A stretch of 64,000 nt of DNA. Source: Saussurea involucrata. Lineage: Eukaryota; Streptophyta; Magnoliopsida; Asterales; Asteraceae. Location: the NCBI GenBank assembly GCA_033807775.1, contig CM066325.1, positions 18,657,301 to 18,721,300 on the forward strand. Direction: 5' to 3'. Below the pieces are notes generated by a model that was not told where the DNA came from, did not search any database, and worked only from the letters and a program-made list of their open reading frames with translations. The position numbers and the translations under genes are program-made. This document shows positions 43,918-53,673 of this stretch, one piece after another. Numbering within the stretch: the first letter of the stretch is position 1; each line of letters starts with the position of its first letter.

Positions 43918-45577
43918 TTACTCATTTAAATCAATATATTCACGAGTACAAGTACGCTCTATATATTCTGTATACATATCTAATCTACGTCTGTATGGAT
44001 CGAACCATGTACTTGCAACTGGATATCGACAACGTGTCCAATGGTGTATGAGTGTGGGCATTGGGTATTCTCCGTTTAATACCACTTTGATGTAATGATT
44101 ACCATTAACATGCACTATTGCAATTGACACGTGTTGGGATGGTGACAGCGGTGGTGTCCTGAATGGTAAGTATGTCACACTACCTGCCATACTGAGATAA
44201 AATTCTTTTTAAATCTGCTTGTGAGGTCTCCAAATATTTTTTTAATTTGGAATGTTCGCTTTCAGCTCTATTTGTTGTGTGATTTCCAAAATTTAAATAT
44301 TGATCAACCCACGCAGACACAAACATTTCTTTATATGGTTTCAACCATACCCTGTCCAGGTAATCCATTACACCTGAAAAATATAACAAATATATATACA
44401 CATATCAATATCTTTAGTGATAACGGTTAAACTATCTTATATCAACAATGTTTAAGAATATTTTGGTAGATATGCCATCTGCAAAGCAATAGTTTGGCAC
44501 CCGGAAATACCATTTTGCATGCATTAATCAAAGCCAACTCTCTGTCTGTGACTATGACACCCGGGTAAAGGTTATCGTATATTTTGGACTTTAGACATTC
44601 TAACGCCCAAATATAATTTGATACCTTTTCTTGATGCATAAAGACAAATGCAATGCAAAATGTCTTGTTGGTTGATGTGACACCCACTATCTCAAGAAGA
44701 GGCATATCATACCTGGGGTATAAACAAAATAATAATATTAAACAAAATAATAATATTAACATTAATATAATACTAATGTATATTCCAGTACCTATTTGTT
44801 TTATATGTGGCATCGATGACCAACACTTGTGGGAATGCACGCCAAAGCTCCAATGATTTTGGATGGATTAAGAATAAATCTTCCAACTCGTTTGTTTCGT
44901 CATTTACACGAGTCCCAAAATCATAACTATTTTGAGCAAAAAAATCCAAAACAACCTGCATTTTTGGCCTTCCTGCATCGTTTTTTGTCTTAATCTTTTG
45001 GACTTCATTGTAGATTGTTTTCGACGTAGATGCATTTTCCACACTTCTACCCTTTAACGTGGATAAAATGTGTCGTGGCTTGACATATTGGGCTGATAAA
45101 TCTTCAACTAGTTGACGTTCACCCTCGTTTAGCCGCATTGCATATGCGTGACCCTCTATATATTGTGCAAGGGCATGATTATGTGTATCAATACAACCCT
45201 CAACGTCCACCAATTATGCTTAGCCGAACGTAGCGCTATCAACTCAAATGGGCAATTAAACTTTCTTGTTCCAGTATCACGACTGGAAACTTTCTTACTT
45301 TTGTAAACCCCACCATGTTCACAGCAAACACGACTTTATAAACAACTTCATTTGGATAAGCCTTTGATCTTTTGACATTAACAACACAACCAACCGAACG
45401 TCCCACATTGCGCACCCATGCAGTAATTTCTTCTCGAGAATTGAACACCTGAAATTATAATATTTTGTTATAACTTTCATTTGTCCACGTAAGTATTAAT
45501 AAATCTAAATGTTAGTTATCATAATATTGTACCTGGTCGGTGACAAATTCTGGTGTTCGTGTCAAATCTTCTTCCAT
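43918..45577 (-). pseudogene. Broken MULE/FAR1-type transposase of MULE-3
   Basis: Exon 1 is 45577-45533 (MEEDLTRTPEFVTDQ). Exon 2 begins at 45448 (VFNSREEITAWVRNVG). Two frameshifts follow, near 45315 (after VVYKVVFA, where CEHGGVYKSKK appears only in another frame) and near 45210 (before CIDTHNHALAQY). The core then reads VLVIDATYKTNR, intron, YDMPLLEIVGVTST, VIVTDRELALINA and LLCRWHIYQNIL, then intron and NRAESEHSKLKKYL. The last block (44190-43918: IVHVNGNHYIKVVLNGEYPMP, HHWTRCRYP) resembles the C-terminal part of OTU-like domains found fused to some plant MULE transposases, but the catalytic Cys part is missing. Inactive. Confidence 0.75.
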
Positions 45578-45948
45578 GTTTGTCATATGCAACTTTGATA
45601 TATATGTATATATATGAAGGATATATAGAGGGAGAGAGTTAAAGTGAATTAGGGAGAGAGCGAGTGTAAGAGAAGGAGAGAAAGAATCGGATGAAAATCG
45701 AATGAACGAATTCGTTCGATTTATAATGAATTATTTTTACTTTATTTCAAATCAATAACTTTTCTTTATTTCAAATCAAATTATTTATCGATATATATAT
45801 ATATATATATAAAGATTTTTTTTTCAAAAATGATTTTTTATATATATAACAATTGTACACAATATTCAAAATACTTAAGATAAAAACTGATGATGTCGCA
45901 TTTACAAACAAAAAGATTTTTTATTCCAAAAACTGATAATGTCGCATT

Positions 45949-46060
45949 CACCAACCCGATGTATAATCGATACTATTTTTCACCAACCCGATGTATAATT
46001 GATACTATTTTTCACCAACCCGATGTATAATCGATACTATTTTTCACCAACTCGTCGATA
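45949..46060. repeat. 32-bp tandem repeat, about 3.5 units
   Basis: The unit caccaacccgatgtataatc + gatactattttt starts at 45949, 45981, 46013 and 46045 (partial). It lies inside MULE-3 near its right inverted repeat. Confidence 0.88.
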
Positions 46061-47075
46061 CCTTCGAAATGAACCCATTTTTTTTATTTAATTATATCGA
46101 AATGAGCCCTATATTAACTAAAATACGTTAAGAAAATACTTTTTAACAACTTTCAAAATTTTAAATCGTGGACTCTTATTAGTTTATTCTTATCTCTAAC
46201 CACTTTCAAATCCTCAAATCATGAACTCCTCAAAAAACGTCATTCTTTAAACACATTTATAAAAAAAAATTGATCGTTTTCTCAGAACCAATTAAGATAA
46301 TTTAGAACATTAAAGTTGTGAAATTTATAATATAATATAGACACATATATAAATCGTTCGGCGTGAGGTTCGTTTATTTAATAAATGAACGAACATGAAC
46401 ACATTTTTTTGTGTAAAATCATCAAGTAAATTGATTTAATAATGATAGTACGAGTTTTTAAAAATGGTAGTACGAGTTTACAGCCCTGTTCATTCATATA
46501 AAAATGGTAGTACGAGTTTTTAAAAACTGATTTTTTGTATATATATCAAATTCCTTAACGTATTTTAATGTAATCGTATTAACATAAATAATCGTATATG
46601 AACGACATAAGTTGATAAACACTTTTAAAAATAAGCATACGTGATAAAAATGTAAAACGAAAATTAAAAAAGTAAGAGATGTACCATAAATGATATATAA
46701 TTAAATAATTAAATCAAAAAAATCAAAAAAATTCAATATTAAGCTCATTTCGAACGTATTGAATACACGATTATAATGGTGTAACTTGTTAAAATTAAAA
46801 CATATTTTTTTAACGTATTTTAATTAATATACGATTATATGTGTTAATATAATAAATGTGTAAAATGAAAATTAAAAAAGTAAAAGGTATAAAGTAAATA
46901 AATTATATAAGTTTAGGGGTATAAAATGTAAATATGAATTTATTTTTTTGTTGCTTTTTGATTTGTTTGATGGGTTGTGAGAGAATGACCTTCCTGCAAG
47001 GGGTGTGAATTGTGCAGGGTGGAGATAGGAACACCCTTCTTTTTGTTATAAATGTACAGACAAAACGAAAAAACG

Positions 47076-47098
47076 TAGGAGCTACTTTATATGAGACA
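47076..47098 (+). repeat. Right copy of the 23-bp direct repeat
   Basis: Identical to 37478-37500. The sequence just before it (acaaaacgaaaaaac) is A-rich. Confidence 0.85.
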
Positions 47099-47498
47099 AT
47101 AATTGATTCATTTGACTTAGTAGATCCAAAGGGACCACTTATTCCACCCAATTGAATTTTTTAGTAAATGGAAAATCAAAGTATATCTGTTTTTCACCTA
47201 ACTTTTAGTTCATCCAATTGAATTTTAGTAAATGACAAAATCACTGTATATCTAATATTGACCAAACTTTCTTGATTTGATGCAATCAAAATCCATAGAC
47301 TCATGAGAATCTTCAACGTTTTCTCTAAAATAAAAAAGTAAATTAAAATCTTCAAAAAAAATCACCTTCATCTTCAATTGATTTTCTATTTTAGAGAATG
47401 CAAAATTAATAACATCTCTAACAGCTTCATCAAAATGAAGAAGGCGGTAAGTCAGATAAAGTAACAAGACAAGACAAGAAAGGGAACGAGATAGTTGG
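47099..47498. other. Intergenic DNA with a LINE 3' fragment
   Basis: No gene. About 60 bp at 47440-47500, inverted, match the LINE end at about 42317-42372 (ctatctcgttccctttcttg, ctttatctgacttaccgcct). A+T-rich remainder with MITE-like ttctctattttagagaatg phrases. Confidence 0.55.
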
Positions 47499-48250
47499 GT
47501 GTATCCTTTGAACCCTTGCCACCTCAACGCCACATCAGCTTTTCTCTCTTACCCTTTCAACCCTAAAAGTGGAGTACCAGTACCCTTTGAACCCTTGCCA
47601 CCTCATCCCTTTTAATTCTTTTATTTATACATTTAATTATTTAACAAAATAAAAATATTTATATTTTTTTAATAAATAAAAATAAGATAAATAATAAAAA
47701 TAAAAATTCATATCATTCATTAAAAATTTGAAAATTACAAAATACAAAACACTAAAAACTAATATTAAAAATTATGTAATTTTCTAATTCTATATTTTTC
47801 GCTAAAGTAGCCTTCAAAACATCTCCCGTAAGAATATGAATTTTAAATATAAAAAATAATTTTATGTAGTTTATATGATATATATTAAAATATATAAATC
47901 CAAAAAAATTCAATGTTGGGCTCATTTCGAACGTATCGAAGAGACGATTATAATGGTGTAACTTGTTAAAATTAAAACGTATTTTTTTAACGTGTTTTAG
48001 TTAATAAACGATTATATGTGTTAAATGTAAAATTAAAATAATGAAAGTAAAAGGTATAAAGTAAATTTAGTAAATAAATATAGGGGTTGAAAGTGTAAAT
48101 TTGAATTAAAAATCATTAAAATTGTCCAAACTTTCATCGGTTTCCAGAACCCGCTCCCCACTACCCGCTCCCCCTACCCCTTACCCGCCTACCCGCTAGC
48201 CACCTCAGCCTTACCCGATGCCTTACCCGCTACCGCTACGCATGGCCTTA
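47499..48250 (-). repeat. GTACC-family hAT-like element, inverted copy with an internal MULE end
   Basis: The right end taccgctacgcatggcctt and the left block tttgaacccttgccacctca match the family. 47620-47760 is the inverse of 26700-26880. The middle (47830-48095) is a MULE-type end (aaaggtataaagtaaattta ... gggttgaaagtgtaaatt). Confidence 0.6.
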
Positions 48251-48347
48251 TAGGCATTGGCGGATGGAGTTGCAAATAGGAGGTCCCATCCCCCTACTAA
48301 AATATAAAAAACATGATTTTTTTAGTGTAAAAATAATAAAAATAAAA
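47690..48347 (+). repeat. First copy of a 0.65-kb tandem duplication
   Basis: It runs from about aataataaaaataaaaattc to gtgtaaaaataat. The second copy is 48348-48743 joined across MULE-2 to 52756-52988. The copies are almost identical. Confidence 0.85.
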
Positions 48348-48743
48348 ATTCATATCATTCATTAAAAAATTAAAAATTACAAAATACAAAACACTAAAAA
48401 CTAAAATTAAAAATTATGTAATTTTCTAATTCTATCTTTTTCGCTAAAGTAGTCTTCAAAACATCTCCCGTAAGAATATGAATTTTAAATATAAAAAATA
48501 ATTTTATGTAGTTTATATGATATATATTAAAATATATAAATCCAAAAAAATTCAATGTTGGGCTCATTTCGAACGTATCGAAGAGACGATTATAATGGTG
48601 TAACTTGTTAAAATTAAAACGTATTTTTAACGTGTTTTAGTTAATAAACGATTATATGTGTTAAATGTAAAATTAAAATAATGAAAGTAAAAGGTATAAA
48701 GTAAATTTAGTAAATAAATATAGGGGTTGAAAGTGTAAATTTG

Positions 48744-48865
48744 GGGAAATTAATTAAAATACCCTAAGTTTGACCATGTTTTACTGAAATACCCAAAATC
48801 TCTCCCACTTTGCAAAAATACCCTAAAAATCCGCGATGGGAGCCCGCGATCGCGGGCCAGGGACC
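48744..48865 (+). repeat. Left terminal inverted repeat of MULE-2
   Basis: It pairs with 52634-52755 and contains cccgcgatcgcgggc near 48842-48858. Confidence 0.9.
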
Positions 48866-49065
48866 TTTCTGACACTTTTTTAAACTTGCAGGGACCATTT
48901 TTGAAAAATGGAATCCCGCGATCGCGGGCTCATCCCGCGATGGGGTTATTTTTGTGACTTTTCAATTGCAAGGGACCATTTTTGAAAAATTCCAGGGACC
49001 ATTTATGAAAATTTTGATATTTTTGGCACTGTTCATCCCATTTCGTCCATTTTTACGAATTTAAA

Positions 49066-49690
49066 ATGAAATGTTACACTTTCAACCCCTATACTTATTT
49101 ACTAAATTTACTTTATACCTTTTACTTTCATTATTTTAATTTTACATTTAACACATATAATCGTTTATTAACTAAAATACGTTTTAATTTTAACAAATTA
49201 CACCATTATAATCGTCTCTTCGATACGTTCGAAATGAGCCCAATCTTGAATTTTTTTGGATTTATATATTTTAATATATATCATATACAGTTATACACTA
49301 CATAAAAAAATATTTTTTATATTTAAAATTCATACTCTTATAGTTAATTATTTAATTTATGGTACATCTCTTATTTTTTTTTCAATTTTTTTTACACTCC
49401 TATCGCATTAACATAATAATCATATTTTAACTAATTCATTAAATCGTTTTAAATTATTATTATTTGAATGTGTTTATAGATATCGTGAATGGCAATAGGA
49501 GAAGGTTTCACGAGAAGAATATTAAATGGGGTTTTGACAAGTTGGTATCACTGGACTCATTTAAGAATTGTGAAAATGGGTATTTGGCGAATGATGATTC
49601 ATGTGTGTTTGGAGCTGAAGTATTTGCAGTTACAGAGTATTGCAAATCATTTTCCCAACCGAAACGGATACAGTGCATGTAAACAAAGAA
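49066..49690 (+). pseudogene. Second captured MATH exon with MULE end, inside MULE-2
   Basis: 49070-49330 is a MULE end of the tacactttcaacccc type, followed by intron-like A+T sequence. From about 49480 an exon reads RRRFHEKNIKWGFDKLVSLD, then FKNCENGYLANDDSCVFGAE and VFAVTEY. This is the C-terminal part of a MATH domain. No start codon or BTB/other domain is present, and the right-hand MULE end seen at 42555-42780 is missing here. Confidence 0.7.
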
Positions 49691-49695
49691 ATCTA

Positions 49696-50268
49696 TTACT
49701 GGAAGGCGTCCTGAAGTCCTGTGATCAAGTTAACCTTTTCCTTGATCACGTCCTCCATTCCCATGTAGTCCGATTCGAGTTCTTCTAGTTCCTCTTCAGC
49801 TTCCTTAATCTCTCGTTGCAGGTGCCGAACGTGAGCCCTAGTCATGGCCAGTTCTCGTTTCTTCTCCGCTAGATACTCCATTTTCCCCTGCTGAATCCCC
49901 CTGTTATGGTTCCACATACCCTTTACCTTTTCGATACCGGCGTTCGCCTCATCAATGGCTTTTTGCACTGCGGGAGTAATTCGTTGACTTTGTCGAAGAC
50001 CCGTCGGCATAAAATCATATATTGGTGGGGTTCTCATGCCATTATCGAAGTAGTAATTGTCGGATGCCATCTCCCAGTCTGCTTCCTCCTCAGGCGTGAA
50101 TGGAAAATCGGCTGCAGTTCGCCCACAGTTTGTCCACTCCTCGTCTGTTTCCGGTACCTTCCAGGTACTCCGGCGAGCTCCGTTGTTCAGTGGTTGGTAG
50201 GCTCCCGAACGTGAAGTTCTAGCCACATTCGCCGACCTGTTCCCCCTTGATCTTGAACCTCCATCCAT
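49696..50268 (-). CDS. MULE-2 coiled-coil protein, 190 aa
   Basis: An uninterrupted 190-codon frame starts at ATG 50268. The N-terminus is Gly/Ser/Arg-rich (MDGGSRSRGNRSANVARTSR). An acidic middle (PETDEEWTNCGRTAADFPFT, PEEEADWEMASDNYYFD) is followed by a long Lys/Glu-rich coiled coil from about residue 115 (EKKRELAMTRAHVRHLQREI, EAEEELEELESDY) to the end. No catalytic motif, signal or membrane segment is present. On the minus strand ctataagta lies about 80-90 bases upstream as a TATA candidate. It lies downstream of, and in the same direction as, the Ulp1-like gene. No family is recognised; its place and structure parallel the interrupted coiled-coil gene of MULE-1. Confidence 0.7.
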   Translation of the reverse strand: MDGGSRSRGNRSANVARTSRSGAYQPLNNGARRSTWKVPETDEEWTNCGRTAADFPFTPEEEADWEMASDNYYFDNGMRTPPIYDFMPTGLRQSQRITPAVQKAIDEANAGIEKVKGMWNHNRGIQQGKMEYLAEKKRELAMTRAHVRHLQREIKEAEEELEELESDYMGMEDVIKEKVNLITGLQDAFQ

Positions 50269-50346
50269 TGTGTTAAAAAAAGCGAGAGTGTGTTTGTATA
50301 AAAGATAGATAGAAAGTTGTGAATTACTACTTCATCATGCCATCTA

Positions 50347-50355
50347 CTTATAGCC
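50347..50355 (-). promoter_or_regulatory. Candidate TATA box of the MULE-2 coiled-coil gene
   Basis: ctataagta on the minus strand, about 80-90 bases upstream of the ATG at 50268. Confidence 0.4.
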
Positions 50356-50359
50356 GTGA

Positions 50360-51019
50360 AAATGTATGTTCTTCATCAGATATGGTCAAAGATTTCGTCT
50401 GAAAAAGTTGCCTGCATGATTCCACTGAAAAAGTAACTGCAATATTCGTCTGCTCTTGAATAAAGGTCTTTCATTAGGCAGAAAATTAGTCTTTAAGTAG
50501 TCAAACATAGCTAATTAATGAGAATTTAGATCAGATTTATATGGTATTATCAAATGCAATTTTCTATAATATAGATATTGTTCTACATTACATGATACCA
50601 ATTTTTTCATCATATGAATCACTTCCAGACAACAAGAACCAATACCCCAATAATCAAGAAATAAATGCTTGTTCATCCAATAATCTCTGTATTAGGATTA
50701 TCGCAAGTTTCATAAACCTACTTACTAGGTGTTGGAAATATAGGTTTTACTAAACTTTGGACGCATTTAAATTTATATATATATATATGTGTTATATATA
50801 ACTAACTTTTAGTATGTTTATGTTCTTCTATATGAGATCTTCGAAATGATATATAATGCGTCCAAAATAGAGTATGTGTGAAAGAGATATCGATACTCAA
50901 AGTTGAGTAAATGGATGAAATTAGCAAAAACCAAATGAAGTAACAGTAAGTCAATCACAATACTTTAACAAAATAAGTTAATACTAAAAATAACAATTAT
51001 TTAATGTTACATAAACAAC
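50360..51019. other. Spacer between the two MULE-2 genes
   Basis: A+T-rich with no recognised gene; probably intron, UTR or promoter. Confidence 0.45.
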
Positions 51020-52131
51020 CTAAGTTTGATTTATTTGACAATGCGCATAAATGGACTCCGCCATATGTATGCGAAATGCCTTGGCCTCGGCCTCGGTCTG
51101 GTCAGGGTGTACAAATACCACATCGTTATTTATCAAGATGCTGGCATTACGACATACCCAGACACCGCAATCCGCATTCATCCCGCCCTGCTGGGGTGTA
51201 TTCTTGGCGAACTTATGGCGAAAGAGCTCTGACCTATCGCGACGCCTCGTGTCCTTGACCCGACAAAAGAAGTCAAATAGCACATCTTTAAACATTCTCA
51301 TCTGGTCTTCCAATTGGTCTCTAAAGAGACTGGCACTATCGCTGTCATATATGGTCATGGTCATAGCGTCAAGCTCAAACACTCCGAGCAGCCAATGTTT
51401 GGGATGAATGCATATTGGGATGTACACCTGAAATATTACAATATTAGACAACTTAGTTAGCAACAAAACAACTTAAATAAAATAAGAGTAAAACGATTTA
51501 CATACCACATCGAGGAGAGCCCAAGAAACCCCTTCCACGCCGTTGCATGAGTTTTTATAAAAAAATTGTTAAAAGTGTGTTTTTATGAAAAAAAACATTT
51601 TTAACAATTTTTTTATAATAACACACTCTTAACAATTTTTTTATGAAAAAACACACTATAACAACATACACATTATAACATACAAATATCACATTCAAAC
51701 ATAAAACCATAAAACTATAACAATTTTTTATAAAAACACACTCTTAACAATTTTTTATAAAAAAACTATTTTTATAAAAAATTGTTAAGGGTGTGTTTTT
51801 ATAAAAAAATTGTTAAGAGTGTGTTTTTATAAAAAAAAAAACACATTTTTAACAATTTTTTTATAATAACACACTCTTAACAATTTTTTTATAAAAAAAC
51901 ACTCTTAACAATTTTTTTATAAAAAAACACACTATAACAACATACACATTATAACATACAAATATCACATTCAAACATAAAACCATACATATCATGTTAA
52001 ACATAGAACATATTCAAACATAAGTTATAAACACTATAACAACCTACAAATCATATATCTTAACTTAAAATAACATACAAAAAATAACAAAAAACATAAG
52101 GAAAACATACCACAGAGGTAATACGAGACAT
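51020..52131 (-). CDS. Ulp1/SENP-like cysteine protease (C48) gene carried by MULE-2, partial
   Basis: Minus strand. A first exon 52131-52111 encodes MSRITSV and ends at a GTATGT donor. The segment 51506 to about 51547 reads NGVEGVSWALLDV before another GTATGT. The last exon 51427-51020 follows a TTTCAG acceptor in phase 0 and encodes 135 aa. This exon has the C48 order: His in PKHWLLGVFELD, Asp in IYDSDS, Gln then Cys in TPQQGGMNADCGVWVC. The catalytic residues are therefore in place. C48 enzymes remove SUMO or related modifiers. The N-terminal half of a normal Ulp1 catalytic region is missing; A+T-rich tandem repeats (51550-51990) occupy that place, and no acceptor for the NGVEG segment was found. 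It may be a shortened functional protein or a decayed gene. Plant MULEs with captured Ulp1-like genes (Kaonashi type) are known. Confidence 0.65.
51550..51990. repeat. A+T-rich repeats in both orientations
   Basis: cacactcttaacaatttttt + tataaaaa occurs about eight times, partly inverted, so hairpins are possible. A block of about 120 bp (51598-51718) recurs at about 51848-51988. Confidence 0.8.
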
Positions 52132-52256
52132 CTTCACAAAACCCGAACGCGTATTCCACACGACAAAATTGAGAGAGTGGGAGAAAATTGAGAGAGTTTG
52201 ATTAAAAATTGAGAGAGTTATTAAAAAAATGAGAGTGACCGGTTTTTGGTCCCCCC

Positions 52257-52266
52257 CCTTATATAG
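52257..52266 (-). promoter_or_regulatory. Candidate TATA box of the MULE-2 protease gene
   Basis: On the minus strand ctatataagg lies about 126 bases upstream of the ATG at 52131. It is followed by a leader with three ctctctcaattt copies. It sits just inside the right repeat. Confidence 0.5.
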
Positions 52267-52327
52267 TGCGGCCGAAGAAAAAATTTAGGGTTTGGTTCGT
52301 CAAAGGGATTTTAGGGTTAACCCTGTG

Positions 52328-52660
52328 CCGACACGTGGCACATTTGCCCGCGATCGCGGGGGGTCAAAGAAAGTCAAACGCGGGCAGGGACCAAAACTGC
52401 ACACGCGGGCATTCTTGAGGGGGAAAAGCTGGACCGCGGGTATTCTTGAGGGACCAACGCGGGCAAAGTGGGCAAACTTGGGACACGTGTAGCCCGCGAT
52501 CGCGGGGGTCAACGAGAGTCAAACGCGGGCAGGGACCAAAACTGCACACGCGGGCATTCTTGAGGGGGAAAGCTGGACCGCGGACATTCTTGAGGGACCA
52601 ACGCGGGCAAAGTGGTCAAACTTTGGTGACACGTGGCCTGGGGCCCGCGATCGCGGGCTC
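52328..52660. repeat. Direct duplication of about 165 bp next to the right MULE-2 end
   Basis: Two copies (about 52328-52492 and 52493-52660) each carry cccgcgatcgcggg, gtcaaacgcgggcagggac, aaaactgcacacgcgggcat and gaccaacgcgggcaaagtgg. This makes the right end GC-rich and longer than the left. Confidence 0.85.
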
Positions 52661-52755
52661 CATCGCGGATTTTTGGGGTATTTTTGCAAAGTGGGAGAGA
52701 TTTTGGGCATTTTAGTAAAACATGGTTTGACATAGGGTATTTTAATTAATTTCCC
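52634..52755 (-). repeat. Right terminal inverted repeat of MULE-2
   Basis: Reverse complement of 48744-48865 with a few differences. Confidence 0.9.
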
Positions 52756-52905
52756 GTAAATTTGAATTAAAAATCATTAAAATTTGCCAAACTTTCATCG
52801 GTTTCCAGAACCCGCTCCCCTACCCGCTCCCCCTACCCCTTACCCGCTAGCCACCTCAGCCTTACCCGATGCCTTACCCGCTACCGCTACGCATGGCCTT
52901 ATAGG

Positions 52906-53294
52906 CATTGGCGGATGGAGTTGCAAATAGGAGGTCCCATCCCCCTACTAAAATATAAAAAACATGATTTTTTTAGTGTAAAAATAATTATGTTTTAACG
53001 TTATAGCATGGTTTCCTCCCAGAGATTTTTTGCATGTCTCCCCACTAGCTAAAAAACCAAAAAATGTACTTTAAAATCAATCAAAAAACAAAAAAAGTCT
53101 TTTGAAATCAACCAAAAAAACAAAAAAGTCCCTTGAAATCGACAAAAAACTTAAAAATCTTTCGAAATCAGCCGAAAAACTTCAAAAATCTCTTGAAACC
53201 GTAAAATTAGGCTAAAACACATCGAACCACTTTGCAGACCTTTAACCTACCATAAAAGTGACCCCACTATGTAAAAATCTTGGATCTGTCACTG
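52906..53294. mobile_element. hAT-like non-autonomous element, 389 bp
   Basis: The ends cattggcggatggag and ggatctgtcactg are imperfect inverted copies, with an identical 8-bp duplication cttatagg at 52898-52905 and 53295-53302. The interior has the same aaatcgacaaaaaactta-type repeats as the element at 6006-6418. A truncated copy starts at about 48246. Confidence 0.78.
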
Positions 53295-53302
53295 CTTATA
53301 GG

Positions 53303-53673
53303 TATGTGGAATTAAAAAAAAATCAATAAAATCTAAATCATAAGAACAAAAACAATATTAAATTACAAACCATAAAATGAAAATCATAATTTTAAAATTA
53401 TACGAAAAATTAAAAAATTCAACAAACCACAGGGACTAAGAATGTAATTTTCTCTAAAAAGTTACACAGGGAGGATGGGTTGTATAGCTTAGCAACCTCG
53501 GAGCATAAACACTGCCGGTTAGTTCTTACGAAACTTCACATATGTCTCTTTCTCTCTCCGGTTTCTCCATTTCGGATAATTCAAAGTTTTATCTACTCAA
53601 ACTTTGATCCAATCACACACACATCATCATACTCAACACACACTTGTTGAATTCTTTCTTTCAACCTCCTTCA
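53303..53673 (+). other. 5' flank of the acyl-ACP synthetase gene
   Basis: It includes a fragment of a fold-back repeat ending aacaaaccacagggactaag (about 53430), then pyrimidine-rich sequence (tctctttctctctccggttt) that probably belongs to the 5' UTR. No clear TATA box. Confidence 0.45.

Larger units (their letters stand above)
42460..47036. mobile_element. MULE-3: decayed Mutator-like element
   Basis: The left end (ggcaaatcctttctacaccc) and the right end (gggtggagataggaacaccc, inverted) are diverged copies. The inverted similarity continues for about 300 bp through tttactttataccttttac and cattataatcgtctcttcga. Flanks atttttttg (42452-42460) and ttctttttg (47037-47045) could be a decayed 9-bp duplication. 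It encodes a broken MULE transposase and contains a captured MATH exon. A back-to-back pair of inverted ends near 43480 suggests two joined or nested elements. Confidence 0.75.
48744..52755. mobile_element. MULE-2: non-autonomous MULE carrying Ulp1-like protease and coiled-coil genes
   Basis: Perfect 9-bp target duplication gtaaatttg at 48735-48743 and 52756-52764. Terminal inverted repeats of about 120 bp (48744-48865 and 52634-52755) start gggaaattaattaaaatacc, the same first 20 bases as MULE-1. There is no transposase. Cargo on the minus strand is a short leader exon, a Ulp1-like exon, then a coiled-coil gene. The left half contains an older MULE end and MATH exon (49066-49690). Confidence 0.93.
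48348..52988 (+). repeat. Second copy of the tandem duplication, split by MULE-2
   Basis: 48348-48743 matches 47690-48095 and 52756-52988 matches about 48086-48347. The first copy shows the unoccupied site (gtgtaaatttgaattaaaaa). Confidence 0.85.

Noticed and set aside
53644..53673. Start of the acyl-ACP synthetase ten codons upstream of 53674
   Set aside because: The codon at 53644 is TTG, not ATG; the first in-frame ATG is 53674.
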